64,000 nt of DNA from Frigoribacterium sp. Leaf415 (GTDB taxonomy: Bacteria > Actinomycetota > Actinomycetes > Actinomycetales > Microbacteriaceae), in the NCBI RefSeq assembly GCF_001424645.1, contig NZ_LMQR01000001.1, positions 1,732,149 through 1,796,148 on the forward strand, written 5' to 3'. Under the pieces are notes generated by a model. The model saw only the letters and a list, made by a program, of their open reading frames with translations. It ran no database searches and was not told where the DNA came from. Made by a program: the position numbers and the translations under genes. Below are positions 1 to 9,541 of the stretch, piece after piece (the stretch's first letter is position 1; each line of letters opens with the position of its first letter).

Positions 1-1356
1 TTGCCGGTCAACGGCGTCAACGGCCGCTGGAACTGGGGCTACGACGGCGTCGACTGGTTCACGGTGACCGACAACTACGGCGGCCCCGAGGCGTACCAGC
101 GCTTCGTCGACGCCGCACACGCGGCCGGCCTCGGCGTCGTGCAGGACGTCGTCTACAACCACCTCGGTCCGTCGGGCAACTACCTGCCCCTGTTCGGCCC
201 GTACCTGTCGAGCAAGCACGCCAACACCTGGGGCGACAACGTCAACCTCGACGATGACGGCGCCCACGAGGTGCGCGAGTTCATCCTCGACAACACGGCC
301 ATGTGGCTCGACGAGTACCACGTCGACGGTCTGCGCCTCGACGCGGTGCACGCGCTCAAGGACGACAGCGAGGTCCACCTGCTGCAGGAGCTGGCCGAGC
401 GCACCGCGGCCCTCAGCAGCCACCTGCGCCGCCCGCTCTCGCTGATCGCCGAGAGCGACCTCAACGACCCGCGCCTCGTCACCCCGCGCGACGGCGGCGG
501 CTTCGGCCCCGACCACCGCCAGGGCTACGGCCTCGACGCGCAGTGGAGCGACGACTTCCACCACGCCGTCCACGTCGCGCTGACCGGCGAGACGACGGGT
601 TACTACGCCGACTTCGAGCCCCTCGGCGCCCTCGCCAAGGTGCTCACCAAGGGCTTCTTCCACGACGGCACCTGGTCGTCGTTCCGCGAGGCGACGCACG
701 GCCACCCGGTCGACACCGAGCACATGCCGACCTGGCGCCTGGTCGTCGCCAACCAGAACCACGACCAGATCGGCAACCGGGCGATCGGCGACCGCCTGGC
801 CGCGACGCTCGACGACGGGCAGCTGATCATCGCCGCCACGCTGACCCTGGCCGGCCCGTACACCCCGATGCTCTTCATGGGCGAGGAGTGGGGCGCCTCG
901 ACCCCGTGGCAGTTCTTCACCTCGCACCCCGAGCACGACCTCGGCGAGGCGACCGCGAAGGGCCGCATCGCCGAGTTCGCGAAGATGGGCTGGGACGAGT
1001 CGTCCGTGCCCGACCCGCAGGAGCCCTCGACCTTCGAGAACAGCAAGCTCGACTGGTCCGAGCTCGAGACCGGCCGCCACGCGGTGCTGCTCGACGCGTA
1101 CCGCCGCCTCGGCGCCCTGCGCCGCAGCGAGCCCGCGCTCACCGACCCCCGCTTCGGCGAGACCGGCGTCGAGTACGACGGCGACGCCCGCTGGCTGGTG
1201 CTGACGCGTGGCGACCTGCGGATCGCGATCAACCTCGCCGACCAGGAGGCGCGGGTCGCGGTGAGCGCCGAGACCGTCCTGTTCGCCAGCGACGAGTCGA
1301 TCGTCCCGGGTGCGAGCCTGCTGCTGCCGGCGCACTCGGTCGCGATCGTCCGCTGA
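1..1356 (+). CDS. treZ: Malto-oligosyltrehalose trehalohydrolase, 5' end cut by window edge
   Basis: GH13 enzyme that releases trehalose from maltooligosyl-trehalose in the cytoplasmic TreY/TreZ route. The 451 visible residues hold the GH13 landmarks: NWGYDGV near the left end, DVVYNHLG (residues 49-56), [11 protein letters not shown] with nucleophile Asp114, LIAESD with acid/base Glu151, and NHDQIGNR with Asp255. The frame is open to base 1 with no start signal, and the missing part should be the N-terminal CBM48-like domain and the start of the barrel. TreY would be expected just outside the window. The gene converges on the mannosyltransferase gene, with a strong hairpin between them. Confidence 0.93.
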   Translation: MPVNGVNGRWNWGYDGVDWFTVTDNYGGPEAYQRFVDAAHAAGLGVVQDVVYNHLGPSGNYLPLFGPYLSSKHANTWGDNVNLDDDGAHEVREFILDNTAMWLDEYHVDGLRLDAVHALKDDSEVHLLQELAERTAALSSHLRRPLSLIAESDLNDPRLVTPRDGGGFGPDHRQGYGLDAQWSDDFHHAVHVALTGETTGYYADFEPLGALAKVLTKGFFHDGTWSSFREATHGHPVDTEHMPTWRLVVANQNHDQIGNRAIGDRLAATLDDGQLIIAATLTLAGPYTPMLFMGEEWGASTPWQFFTSHPEHDLGEATAKGRIAEFAKMGWDESSVPDPQEPSTFENSKLDWSELETGRHAVLLDAYRRLGALRRSEPALTDPRFGETGVEYDGDARWLVLTRGDLRIAINLADQEARVAVSAETVLFASDESIVPGASLLLPAHSVAIVR

Positions 1357-1387
1357 CGCGCGCGTCGGACGACGCGGGCACAGGTGA

Positions 1388-1420
1388 CGCGCGCCCGGGG
1401 CTGACCACCCCGGGCGCGCG
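1388..1420. terminator. Bidirectional hairpin between convergent genes
   Basis: A perfect 13-bp GC stem (CGCGCGCCCGGGG with its complement) closes a 7-base loop in the 79-bp gap between the treZ stop and the stop of the facing gene. No T-tract follows, as is usual in very GC-rich actinobacteria. Confidence 0.7.
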
Positions 1421-1435
1421 CGTGCCGCCTGCTGG

Positions 1436-2242
1436 CTAGCGCGTCGACACGTCGCCGCGGACGGGCCCGACCCGGTGCGAGGTGGCGCGGACGCTCGGCA
1501 GGCGACGGTGTCGCACGACCAGCTCGACGACGGCGCGGGACCGGCGACGCAGACCCCACAGGGTCACCTTGGTCAGCGACTCCCGGACGATCGAGCCGCT
1601 CATCTTCGACGCGCCGTGGATGCGCTCGGTGAACGTGATCGGGGTCTCGACGACCCGCAGGCCCGCCTGCAGCGCGCGCCAGAGCAGGTCGACCTGGAAG
1701 CAGTAGCCGCGCGACTCGACCCGGTCGAGGTCGATGCGGCGCAGCGCCGACGACCGGAACACCCGGAAGCCGCCGGTCGTGTCGGCCACCCGGATTCCCA
1801 GGGCGCCGCGCGTGTACCAGCTGCCGCCGCGGCTGAGCAGCTCCCGACGCAGCGGCCAGTTCTCGACGGCGCCGCCGGGCACCCACCGCGAGCCGAGCAC
1901 GAGATCGTTCTCGCGCAGCAGCTCGAGCATGCCGGGCAGGTACTCGGGGTGGTGCGAGCCGTCGGCGTCCATCTCGACGAGGGCGTCGTAGCCGCGCTCG
2001 AGTCCCCAGGCGAAGCCGGCGAGGTAGGCGGCGCCGAGGCCGGCCTTCTCGGTGCGGTGCATCACGTGCACACGGGGGTCGCGGTCGGCGTAGGCGTCGG
2101 CCAGCTCCCCGGTGCCGTCGGGCGAGCCGTCGTCGACGACGAGCACGTCGACCGAGGCACCGGAGGCGAGGGTGCGCCCCACGATCCAGTCGAGGTTCTC
2201 GCGCTCGTTGAAGGTCGGGATGATGACGAGGGCGTCGTTCAT
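1436..2242 (-). CDS. ppm1: Polyprenol monophosphomannose synthase (GT2)
   Basis: Transfers mannose from GDP-mannose to a polyprenyl phosphate on the inner membrane face, supplying the donor used by extracytoplasmic GT-C mannosyltransferases. The 268-aa protein has the dolichol-phosphate mannosyltransferase pattern: [11 protein letters not shown] at residues 7-17, DDGSPDGT at 37-44, MDADGSH at 91-97 and a late SKMSGSIV motif. It has no fused membrane acyltransferase domain, so it is the stand-alone catalytic subunit. It lies 136 bp downstream of the sortase gene on the same strand, and its product could feed the GT39 enzyme at 5.3-7.3 kb. That link is inferred. Confidence 0.85.
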   Translation of the reverse strand: MNDALVIIPTFNERENLDWIVGRTLASGASVDVLVVDDGSPDGTGELADAYADRDPRVHVMHRTEKAGLGAAYLAGFAWGLERGYDALVEMDADGSHHPEYLPGMLELLRENDLVLGSRWVPGGAVENWPLRRELLSRGGSWYTRGALGIRVADTTGGFRVFRSSALRRIDLDRVESRGYCFQVDLLWRALQAGLRVVETPITFTERIHGASKMSGSIVRESLTKVTLWGLRRRSRAVVELVVRHRRLPSVRATSHRVGPVRGDVSTR

Positions 2243-2280
2243 GGTGGGGTCCTTTCCCGTCGGGTGGGAGTCGGAGGTGT

Positions 2281-2320
2281 CGGGTGTCGGGTGTCGGGTG
2301 TTCGGTGTTCGGTGTTCGGG
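2281..2320. repeat. Short tandem repeat upstream of ppm1
   Basis: Three perfect copies of the 7-mer CGGGTGT are followed by about two and a half copies of TCGGTGT. The tract sits in the gap between the sortase stop and the ppm1 start, 40-80 bp upstream of ppm1. No function is evident; copy number could vary by slippage. Confidence 0.8.
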
Positions 2321-2378
2321 GCGGGTCGGGGGCCCCGAGGTCAGGAGGCGCGGCGTGGGCCACCGGGGCGGCCGCCGG

Positions 2379-3056
2379 TCACGAGGTCACGAGGTCCGCG
2401 AACACGATCAGGTTGTCGACGTAGTGCCCGGTGGACCGGTCGAACGTGCCGTCGCAGGTGATGAGCCGCAGCCCGGGCGTCGGGCTCGCGCCGTAGACGT
2501 CGCTGGTCGGGAACGTCGCCTTCGGGGTGCGCTCGCTGCCGGTGACGCGGAAGGTCTCGACCGAGCCGGTGGACAGCGTGACCTGCACCTCGTCGCCGGG
2601 CACGAGCTTCGCCAGGTCGACGAAGACCGCTGGGCCCGAGCCCGAGTCGACGTGCCCGGCGATGACGGCCGGTCCGACCGCTCCGGGGACGACGCCGTCC
2701 TGGTACCAGCCGGCCGACTGCCACTCCTTCGGCGGGTCGAGCTCGCCCTGGGCCCCGAGCCCGAGGTCCTCGAGTCCGGAGTCGACGCCGATCGACGGGA
2801 TCTGCACGCGGACGGGCGTCGCGTCCGCCGGCGGCGCAGTGTACGACGGGGCGGCAGGGTCCTGGAAGGCCCCGGCGGCGCCGCTCGCGGGGTCCGGCGT
2901 CGCGGTGGCCGACGGCGAGGCCGCGACCGAGGTGCCCGTGTCGTCGGGCCGGTCGGCGACGGCGGCCGCGGTCACCCCGCCGGCGACGAGCACCAGGGCG
3001 GCACCGACGGCGAGGGCGCCGGCGCGATGGCCGGCCACGAAGGTCGCGAGGCTCAT
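2379..3056 (-). CDS. Class F sortase
   Basis: Secreted, membrane-anchored cysteine transpeptidase predicted to link a surface protein to the envelope. The 225-aa protein has an N-terminal membrane segment (about residues 12-34), a Thr/Pro/Ala-rich linker, then the sortase barrel with AGHVDSG (His135) and LITCDGTF (Cys201). Arg207 in FDRSTG is the nearest candidate for the catalytic arginine. The start ATG overlaps the upstream stop as ATGA, so it is translationally coupled to the GH8 gene. Its partner is likely encoded in the same operon, but no LPXTG protein is in the window; the DUF4397 protein two genes upstream is the best substrate candidate. Confidence 0.85.
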   Translation of the reverse strand: MSLATFVAGHRAGALAVGAALVLVAGGVTAAAVADRPDDTGTSVAASPSATATPDPASGAAGAFQDPAAPSYTAPPADATPVRVQIPSIGVDSGLEDLGLGAQGELDPPKEWQSAGWYQDGVVPGAVGPAVIAGHVDSGSGPAVFVDLAKLVPGDEVQVTLSTGSVETFRVTGSERTPKATFPTSDVYGASPTPGLRLITCDGTFDRSTGHYVDNLIVFADLVTS

Positions 3057-4228
3057 CCGGCCACCGCCAGAGGTGAGCACGCGCCGAGGCTCGTGCCCTC
3101 GAGCTGCAGGGCGGCCAGCGCCGCCCAGGCGGTGCCGTAGTACGTCGGGGTCGACTGCGACAAGGCGTCGGCGGTGCGCAGGTCGGCGGCGGCCCGGTCG
3201 TGCTGGCCGTCGCTGGCCTCGGCCGCCGCGCGGGCGGCGTAGGCGAGCGGGCTCTGGTCCGAGCCCAGGGACTGCCCGCCGAGGTCGAGTTGCATCGGCA
3301 GCTCGTCGTACCGCTGCAGCACGGAGGCCATCGAGGCGGCGAGGGCCACGTCGTCCGGCTGGCACGACTCGGCGTAACGCAGGGCCAACCGTCCCGCGTC
3401 GTAGCTGTACTGCACGGTGCCCGACGAGCCGTCGGCGCTCGGCAGCGGCACGGTCGTGCCGTCCTGCCGCACCTGGGCCCAGTCGCTCGGCAGGGCCGTC
3501 GACGAGAGGATGTTCGTGGTCACGGCACGCGAGCCGGCCTCGAGCTCGGCCCACCGGGGGTCGCCGCTGGCGGCGCCGAGCTGCGCGAAGGTGGCGGGCG
3601 AGGCGTACGAGGGGTTGTACGACCACGGGCCGGGGCCCATCGCCCACGGGCCGGGCAGCAGGATGCGGCCGACGTCGGTCGAGACCGTCATCTCGTCGAG
3701 CACGTCGGTGCCGAGGTCGACACCCGCGGTGGTGAGGTCGGGTCGGTCGAACGTCGAGCCGGCGAGCACGAGGGCCCGGGCCGCGTCGACGTCGGCGTCG
3801 CTGGCGGGCATGTCGTCGACCACCGCGCCGTCCTTCCACTGCCAGGCGAGCAGTCCGTCGGGACGGACGAGCTCGTCCTCCGTCCAGCGCCAGATGGCGT
3901 CGAACCGCTTCTCGTCGCCCACGGCGACCGCGACGAGCAGCCCGTAGGCCTGCCCTTCGCTGACGGTGTCGTCGCCCTGGTCGCGCCGGACGACGCGGCC
4001 GTCGTCGTCGACGTAGTCCGCCAGGAAGTCCTCGCCGATCTCGGTGGCGGTGCGGGGTTGCGGGGTCGCGGTGCCCGCGCCGGGGGTGCCGGTCGCGTCC
4101 GCACCGCCGCCTGCCTGGTCCGTCGACGGGCCGCCGGGCCCTCCGACGACGAGGGAGGCGATGCCGGCCGTGACGGCGATCGCCACCACGACGGCCGCTG
4201 CGAGCAGCGCCTTCGTCTTCTTCGTCAT
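3053..4228 (-). CDS. Secreted glycoside hydrolase family 8 protein
   Basis: Predicted extracytoplasmic endo-beta-glucanase-type hydrolase. The 391-aa protein starts MTKKTK, with a membrane/signal segment at residues 6-28 and a Gly/Thr/Pro linker to about 60. The GH8 signature SEGQAYG (acid Glu91) is followed by a DASDADVD-like segment with candidate base aspartates near 144-146 and by a PSYASP motif. AGGAG lies just upstream of the ATG. In bacterial cellulose operons GH8 enzymes (BcsZ) trim nascent beta-glucan; next to two cellulose-synthase-like GT2 genes the same role on a local glycan is likely but unproven. Confidence 0.8.
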   Translation of the reverse strand: MTKKTKALLAAAVVVAIAVTAGIASLVVGGPGGPSTDQAGGGADATGTPGAGTATPQPRTATEIGEDFLADYVDDDGRVVRRDQGDDTVSEGQAYGLLVAVAVGDEKRFDAIWRWTEDELVRPDGLLAWQWKDGAVVDDMPASDADVDAARALVLAGSTFDRPDLTTAGVDLGTDVLDEMTVSTDVGRILLPGPWAMGPGPWSYNPSYASPATFAQLGAASGDPRWAELEAGSRAVTTNILSSTALPSDWAQVRQDGTTVPLPSADGSSGTVQYSYDAGRLALRYAESCQPDDVALAASMASVLQRYDELPMQLDLGGQSLGSDQSPLAYAARAAAEASDGQHDRAAADLRTADALSQSTPTYYGTAWAALAALQLEGTSLGACSPLAVAG

Positions 4229-4287
4229 GTCGTTCTCTTCTCCTGCCCGATGGTGCCGGGCGTCGGTCGTGCGGTGGGGCGGGGAGC

Positions 4288-4329
4288 CGAGGAGGCGCGG
4301 TGCGGTGTGTCGCTCACCGCGCCTCCTCG
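4288..4329. terminator. Intercistronic hairpin built from two GAGGAGGCGCGG motifs
   Basis: The arms CGAGGAGGCGCGGTG (4288-4302) and its exact complement (4315-4329) form a 15-bp stem with a 12-base loop in the 142-bp gap between the DUF4397 and GH8 genes. It may attenuate transcription or protect an mRNA end inside the operon. It is also the clearest paired example of the motif scattered over the window. Confidence 0.65.
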
Positions 4330-4370
4330 TCCTGCCGGGCCGTGCTCGTCGTGCGGGGTCCTGCGGGTCG

Positions 4371-5237
4371 TCAGACCCCGAACCAGCCGAGCACGGTGGC
4401 CCAGAGGCCCTTGGCCTCGCTCTTCTGCGGGTGCTCGGCGAGGTAGCCGCCACCCGTCTGGACGCCGCCGACGGGAGCCTGGGCGGTGGCCGCGCTGTCG
4501 ACCACGGGCACGACGGTCAGGCCGCCGGTCGAGTTGTCGAGCACGAACAGGGTGTTGGTGCTGCCGGCCGTGAGGTCGACGTCGCTCGTGCCGGTGACCT
4601 TCTGACCCGTGAGGTCGAGGGTCCACGGGCCGGCCGCGACCTGGGCGTAGCCGCTCGCGCTGCCGAAGGGCGCCTTCTCGGCGATGGTGGTGCCCGTGCT
4701 GGTCGCGACGGTGACGGTCTTGCTCACGTTCGCGGCCTGCACGAGACGGACCTTGGCCTGGCCGTCGGCGGGCGGCGTCAGGTCGTCCTTGAAGACCTGC
4801 GTCTTGAGGTCGTCGTTCGGGCCGTACGCGACGGCCGTGATCGGCTGGTCGCTCGCCACCGTCACGTTGGCCGTGATGACGGGCTTCGCGCTGGCGGGAG
4901 CATCGGCTGCGGTCATCGCGACCACGTAGGTGCCGGCGGCCAACGCCTGGTAGGGGCTGACCTGACCGTAGGTGACGTCGTCGAGGTCCATGACGACCTG
5001 GCCGCCCTTGAGCGAGGTCAGGGTGACGTCGACGGCCTTCGTGTCGGGCGAGAGGTGGCCGACGCGCACCCAGCCGTCGCCGTCGGCGGCATGGGCGGGC
5101 GACGTCCCCACGAGGGCGCCGGCGAGGGCGACCCCGGTGGCGGCGGTGAGGGCGAGCACCGTGGCGAGACGGCGGCGCCGGGTCGGGACGGCGGTGAGGG
5201 CGGCGGAGGCGCCGGTGGTGCGTGAGAGGGAAGCCAC
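4371..5237 (-). CDS. Secreted DUF4397 protein, candidate sortase-linked surface protein
   Basis: A 288-aa exported protein of unknown function. The start is taken as the GTG (VASLSRTTG) with AAAGGACC a few bases upstream, giving a signal peptide with an RRRR charge cluster and an AHA|ADG cleavage site near residue 50. Two DUF4397-type beta units follow (WVRVGHLSPDTKAVDV; KVRLVQAANVSKTVTV). The C-terminus carries PVGGVQTGGG and then a short tail ending WFGV. It has no LPXTG, no clear membrane helix and no basic tail. Co-location with a class F sortase suggests the Gly-rich motif region may be the processing site, which is inference. Confidence 0.8.
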   Translation of the reverse strand: MASLSRTTGASAALTAVPTRRRRLATVLALTAATGVALAGALVGTSPAHAADGDGWVRVGHLSPDTKAVDVTLTSLKGGQVVMDLDDVTYGQVSPYQALAAGTYVVAMTAADAPASAKPVITANVTVASDQPITAVAYGPNDDLKTQVFKDDLTPPADGQAKVRLVQAANVSKTVTVATSTGTTIAEKAPFGSASGYAQVAAGPWTLDLTGQKVTGTSDVDLTAGSTNTLFVLDNSTGGLTVVPVVDSAATAQAPVGGVQTGGGYLAEHPQKSEAKGLWATVLGWFGV

Positions 5238-5335
5238 GGAGGCTGGTCCTTTCCGGTCGGGTGCCCCACCCGGGACGGGTGGGACGCGGTGAGGAGGTGC
5301 CGGTGCCCGCCCGAGGACGGGCACCGGCGTGGCGA

Positions 5336-7342
5336 TCAGTTCGAGAGGACGCCGGTCGGGGCGACGGCCGAGAAGGTGACGCGCAGTCCGTCACCCGAGG
5401 GGACGACGGACTCGGGGACGTAGACGCTGCCCAGTCCCTCGAGCGTCGCCTGCAGCTCGTCGACGGACTGGCCGCCCTGCGGGGTGATGTCGATCTGCCG
5501 GAACAGGGCGTCCTGCTCGCCCGGCAGGGCCTCGGGATCGGCGACCGAGATCGGCCCCTGGGCGGCGAGCTGGCCCAGCACGATGATCGCGCGCGGGTCG
5601 ATCCGACCGTCCGAGAGCGCCGTCGACAGGGTCGACGAGATCTGCAGGTTCGGGTTCTGGGCGAGTTCGGCACCGGCCTGCGCGCGGGCCGACGCGGCGT
5701 CGTCCGCCTCGGTCTGCGCCTGAGCGGCGCCCTGGCTGTCGATCTGCCGGACGTTGACCTGCTGGTCGCCGTCGCCGAACGAGGCGATGACGGTCGAGTT
5801 CGCGAGGGCCTCGCGGATCTCGGGCGACGTGGGCCCCGACGTGCGGACCGACTCGGTCTCGAACAGGTAGTCCGAGTCGCGCCAGCCGTTCGGCGACTGC
5901 GCCTGGACGGCGCCGTCGGTGTCGATCTTGTAGAACCAGATCACGTTGTCGCGGGCGAAGCCGGCCTTGACCAGGTCGACCCACACGGCGTCGTCCACCA
6001 GCAGGCGGCTGTCCTTCGGCACGTTCGTCTCGACCCAGCTCTCGGCGTTGCGCATGGGCGCGTCGAGGTCGCTGTCCAGGAAGCCGCGCAACTGCACGGC
6101 CCAGAGGGGGACGATCGCGACGACGGCCGCGAGGGTCAGGGCGAGCCAGGCGACCGAGCCGGTGCGGGTGGCCGCGGTCGAGAGCGCGCCGGCACGACGG
6201 GCACGGAACGCCTTCACGGCGTGGTCGGTGACGGCCGCGACGAGCAGCGCCGCGAACGGCAGCAGCATGATCACGTAGGGCACCGGCAGGTAGCCGCCGG
6301 GACGGAACATGAACGCGATCAGGAAGACCATCATCACGCCGAGCGGACGCAGCTTCCTGACGAAGACCGCGACCACCGAGGCGAGCGTGCCCAGCACGAT
6401 GAGCACCTGGTCGAGCTGCCACCACTGCGACACGGTCGCGAAGAACAGGCTGCCGGTGTCGAAGACCGAGCCGCTGGCTTCGCGGGTGGCGAGTTGGAAC
6501 TGGATGCCCTCGAGCAGGCTCACCCGGCCGGCGCCGGGCAGCAGTTCGCCCTTCACCGCGGCGAGCGCGACGTAGCCGAGGCCGACGAGCACGAGCAGGC
6601 TGCCCGCGATCGACAACGTGTAGCGACGGGTCGACTTGTCGGCCCCGCGCCACATCATCCACGCCAGGAAGGGCAGCGCGAGCAGGTAGGTCTCCTTCGA
6701 GAGCACGGCGATGCCGAACGACAGCGACGCGGCGGCGAAGCCGGCGAGCTGGTAGCGCTTGCTCAGGGCGAAGACGAAGGCCGCGAGCAACCACGGGGTG
6801 GCGACGTTGTCGAGGTAGACCGTGCGGTGGAACTGCAGGGCCAGCGGCGACACGGCGAACACGAGACCGGCGACGGCCGCCGCGGGACGACCGAGACCGA
6901 GCTTGCGGCCGAGCAGCCAGACGAGCGCGACCGAGACGACCGTGAAGAAGAGCATCGCCTCGCGAGCCGCGAGCACGGCGACGTCGTACCGCGAGAAGGC
7001 ACCGGTCAGGGCCGTGTAGGCCGAGATCTGCAGCCAGCCGACGGGCGGGTGGTCGTACCAGTAGGTGTAGTGGGTGATCTCGCCGAGGTTCTGGATCGCC
7101 CAGGCCTGGGCGGCGTAGGTTCCCTCGTCGTCGATGCGCTGCGGCGAGCCGTCCATGTTGAACGCCATGACGACGGCGGCGACCGCGAGGACGGGCAGCA
7201 GCCACGCGAGGCTCGCGCCGTGCCGGCGCAACCACGAAGCCGGCCGCGCGCCGCGCGAGTCCCTGGTGGGGACCACGGGGGTGCCCGAGCCGTTCGACAC
7301 GGTGGTGTCGGCCGCGCGGGGGCGGTTCAGCGTGCTGGTCAT
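5336..7342 (-). CDS. GT39-type polyprenol-phosphate-sugar transferase, membrane protein
   Basis: Predicted GT-C enzyme taking a sugar from a polyprenyl phosphate on the outer membrane face. The 668-aa protein opens with a cytosolic tail, a first membrane helix at about 44-62, and the acidic loop motif RIDDEGTYAAQAW (70-81) followed by YWYDHPPVGW, both typical of the PMT/ArnT group. About ten hydrophobic segments follow to residue ~400, then a soluble C-terminal region with an Ala/Gln-rich stretch. The ATG overlaps the stop of the upstream GT2 gene by four bases. The polyprenyl-phosphate donor could come from ppm1 nearby. Confidence 0.8.
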   Translation of the reverse strand: MTSTLNRPRAADTTVSNGSGTPVVPTRDSRGARPASWLRRHGASLAWLLPVLAVAAVVMAFNMDGSPQRIDDEGTYAAQAWAIQNLGEITHYTYWYDHPPVGWLQISAYTALTGAFSRYDVAVLAAREAMLFFTVVSVALVWLLGRKLGLGRPAAAVAGLVFAVSPLALQFHRTVYLDNVATPWLLAAFVFALSKRYQLAGFAAASLSFGIAVLSKETYLLALPFLAWMMWRGADKSTRRYTLSIAGSLLVLVGLGYVALAAVKGELLPGAGRVSLLEGIQFQLATREASGSVFDTGSLFFATVSQWWQLDQVLIVLGTLASVVAVFVRKLRPLGVMMVFLIAFMFRPGGYLPVPYVIMLLPFAALLVAAVTDHAVKAFRARRAGALSTAATRTGSVAWLALTLAAVVAIVPLWAVQLRGFLDSDLDAPMRNAESWVETNVPKDSRLLVDDAVWVDLVKAGFARDNVIWFYKIDTDGAVQAQSPNGWRDSDYLFETESVRTSGPTSPEIREALANSTVIASFGDGDQQVNVRQIDSQGAAQAQTEADDAASARAQAGAELAQNPNLQISSTLSTALSDGRIDPRAIIVLGQLAAQGPISVADPEALPGEQDALFRQIDITPQGGQSVDELQATLEGLGSVYVPESVVPSGDGLRVTFSAVAPTGVLSN

Positions 7343-8829
7343 CGGTCACCTCCGGTCATGGCCATGGCGGGCTCCTGCTGGGAGGCGCGGGGCGCCTCCT
7401 CGGGTGTCGTCGCGACCTCGTCGCGGTGCGCGCCGGTGTGCTCGGTCTTCTCCCACGCGTTGAGGCCCTTCAGCTGGCGGAAGACCGCCCGGACCGCGGC
7501 GAGCGCGAGGAAGATCTGGTAGGGCAGCAGGCCCCAGACGAGACGGAAGTAGTCCCGGGCCCGGACCTTCTGGCCGTAGACCCGCCCGAACTCGCGCAGG
7601 CCGGTGAACTCGACGGCCAGCAGCACGAGCGTCGGCGCCAGGGGCACGAACGAGACGAGGGCGATGGCGGTCGGCACCTTCGTGGTCAGGATCAGGATGA
7701 TCGAGACGGGGATCAGCAGACCGGTGGCGGCCTGGATGAACGGCATGGTCAGCAGGTAGCGGGCCATGAGGCGCTGGCGCAGACGGGGCAGCTTCTTCCA
7801 CTCGCCCTTGCCGTAGACCTGCATGAAGCCCTGGTTCCAGCGGGTGCGCTGCTTCAGCAGCGAGACGAAGGTGCCGGGGGTCTCCTCACGGGTGACGACC
7901 TCGGGGCTGTAGGCCACGACGACCTTGGCGCCGGCGCTCGAGAGGCGGACGCCGAGCTCGCAGTCCTCGGCGAGGCACTCGGCGTCCCAGCCCTCGGACC
8001 AGTCGAGCCAGTCCTTGCGCACGAAGACGGTGTTGCCGCCGAGCGGGATGAACTTCTCCTTGGCGTGGAAGTGAAGGCGCGATCGGAACCAGAAGTAGTA
8101 CTCGAGCACGTTGCGGAGGCTCCACCAGCTGCTCTGGAAGTTCATCAGCTGGACGCCGCCCTGCACCACGTCGGCGTCGGTCTCGGTGAACCGCGAGTCG
8201 ACGAGCGTCAGGAGGCGGGGGTGCACCTCGTCCTCGGCGTCGAACACGCCGACGATCTCGCCGCGCGACGACTGGAGGGCCAGGTTCAGCGCCTTGGGCT
8301 TGTTCTTCGGCACGCTCGAGTCGACGACCACGCGGATCAGTTCGGGGTGACGAGCGGCCGCCTCACGGGCGACCCGCTCGGTGCCGGGGTCGTCGTGGCC
8401 CACGATGGCGATGATCTCGAAGTCGGGGTGGTCCTGCTGGGCGAGACGGTCGAGGGTCTGGCCCATGACCTCCTCCTCGTGCCGGCCGGGGACGAGCAGG
8501 GTGAACGAGTGGGCGGCGTCGAGCGGGTTCTCGCTGAACTGGCTGTCGTCGAGGTTGTCCTTCGACCGCCAGGCGTGCAGCATCCACCAGAGGGTCGACA
8601 CGGCGACGGCGGTCAGCAGGATCGTCACGACGATCAGGGACGAGTAGCCGATCCATTCGAGGGGCGACCAGTCGGGCAACTGGAAGCCGATCGTCGACTC
8701 GGCGGCACCGGTCGAGCCACGGTTCGGGACGAACTGCGACGGGTCGGCGGGGGCTTGCGGGGTGAGCAGCGGCGCGGGTTCGCCTGCTGCGAGATGTGAT
8801 GTCGGGATCTGGGTCGGGTCAGTCGACAC
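7339..8829 (-). CDS. Cellulose-synthase-like processive GT2, catalytically intact
   Basis: Membrane glycosyltransferase of the BcsA/hyaluronan-synthase type, predicted to polymerise and extrude a glycan from a nucleotide sugar. The 496-aa protein has a Pro-rich leader with FVPNRG (33-38), a membrane helix at 59-82, and the GT-A core with NKPKALN (176-182), FDAED (196-200), LAEDCELG (286-293) and the QRTRW signature (327-331). Three to four C-terminal helices follow. No PilZ domain is present. The GTG start has GGAGAG upstream. A degenerate paralogue lies 0.7 kb upstream in the same direction, separated by gtrA. Confidence 0.87.
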   Translation of the reverse strand: MSTDPTQIPTSHLAAGEPAPLLTPQAPADPSQFVPNRGSTGAAESTIGFQLPDWSPLEWIGYSSLIVVTILLTAVAVSTLWWMLHAWRSKDNLDDSQFSENPLDAAHSFTLLVPGRHEEEVMGQTLDRLAQQDHPDFEIIAIVGHDDPGTERVAREAAARHPELIRVVVDSSVPKNKPKALNLALQSSRGEIVGVFDAEDEVHPRLLTLVDSRFTETDADVVQGGVQLMNFQSSWWSLRNVLEYYFWFRSRLHFHAKEKFIPLGGNTVFVRKDWLDWSEGWDAECLAEDCELGVRLSSAGAKVVVAYSPEVVTREETPGTFVSLLKQRTRWNQGFMQVYGKGEWKKLPRLRQRLMARYLLTMPFIQAATGLLIPVSIILILTTKVPTAIALVSFVPLAPTLVLLAVEFTGLREFGRVYGQKVRARDYFRLVWGLLPYQIFLALAAVRAVFRQLKGLNAWEKTEHTGAHRDEVATTPEEAPRASQQEPAMAMTGGDR

Positions 8830-8844
8830 AGGATCACTCTCCAG

Positions 8845-9456
8845 TCAGTGAGTCGGGTGCAGGTGGGTCTGCGTGGTGTTCTGTCGGGTGGGGTCGTCGG
8901 TCGGCCCGGGGCCGATGACGGTGGCGAGCGCGGCCGACGCGTCGGGGGTGTCGGCCGGGGTGGTGACCGCAGGCGAGCCGCGGAAGACGAGGTGGCGGTA
9001 GGCCAAGTACCGGAAGGCCGTCCCGAGCACGAGGCCGACGCCGTTGGCCGCCACGTTGTCGGCGAGCTGGCTGGTGAAGCCCAGCAGGTAGTGCGAGACG
9101 AACAGGCAGGCCGAGGCGATGAGCAGGCCGCCCACGTTGACGAGGCCGAAGGTGACGGCCTCGCGGACGACGGCCTGGTTGCGGCCCTCACGGAAGGTGA
9201 GGTAGCGGTTGCCGAGCCAGGCGACGGCCGTCGCGACGATGACCGAGATGACCTTGGCGCCGATCGGCTTGTCGTCGAGGACGGTGGAACGGAGCAGGTT
9301 GTACACGCCGACGTCGACGACGAAGGCGATTCCGCCCACGGCGCCGAAGGTCGCGAGTTCTCTCACCCGGGCGACGAGGCGCAGGGGTGGTGTCGGGTTC
9401 GTCGAGGCGACACGGTCGGGACGTGCCGCCTGAACGGGGTACTCGGGTTCGGGCAT
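8845..9456 (-). CDS. GtrA family membrane protein
   Basis: Small four-helix membrane protein of the GtrA family, whose characterised members help move or present polyprenyl-linked sugars. The 203-aa form starting MPEPEYP has an N-terminal cytosolic tail, four hydrophobic segments (FGAVGGIAFVVDVGVYNLL; VISVIVATAVAWLGNRYLTF; the VNVGGLLIASACLFV stretch; a final VGLVLGTAFRYL segment) and a polar Thr/Pro-rich tail. The start is uncertain because no clear Shine-Dalgarno is visible; an in-frame ATG lies 78 bp upstream. It sits between the two GT2 genes. Confidence 0.8.
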   Translation of the reverse strand: MPEPEYPVQAARPDRVASTNPTPPLRLVARVRELATFGAVGGIAFVVDVGVYNLLRSTVLDDKPIGAKVISVIVATAVAWLGNRYLTFREGRNQAVVREAVTFGLVNVGGLLIASACLFVSHYLLGFTSQLADNVAANGVGLVLGTAFRYLAYRHLVFRGSPAVTTPADTPDASAALATVIGPGPTDDPTRQNTTQTHLHPTH

Positions 9457-9541
9457 GACACCGGTTCGGGGGGCATCACGGAATCGGTTTGGTCGGGGTA
9501 CGCACATCAGGGCCAACTGCCAGAGAGCCGACATCTGCCGT

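Noticed and set aside
303..1439. Long Arg/Pro-rich reading frame overlapping treZ
   Set aside because: It runs in another frame of a gene with clear GH13 motifs; Arg/Pro/Ala-only composition is the usual artefact of GC-rich DNA.
5222..7522. 766-residue plus-strand reading frame opposite the GT39 gene
   Set aside because: Antisense to a membrane protein with clear motifs; Arg/Asp/Glu/Gly-rich with no domain, so a shadow frame.
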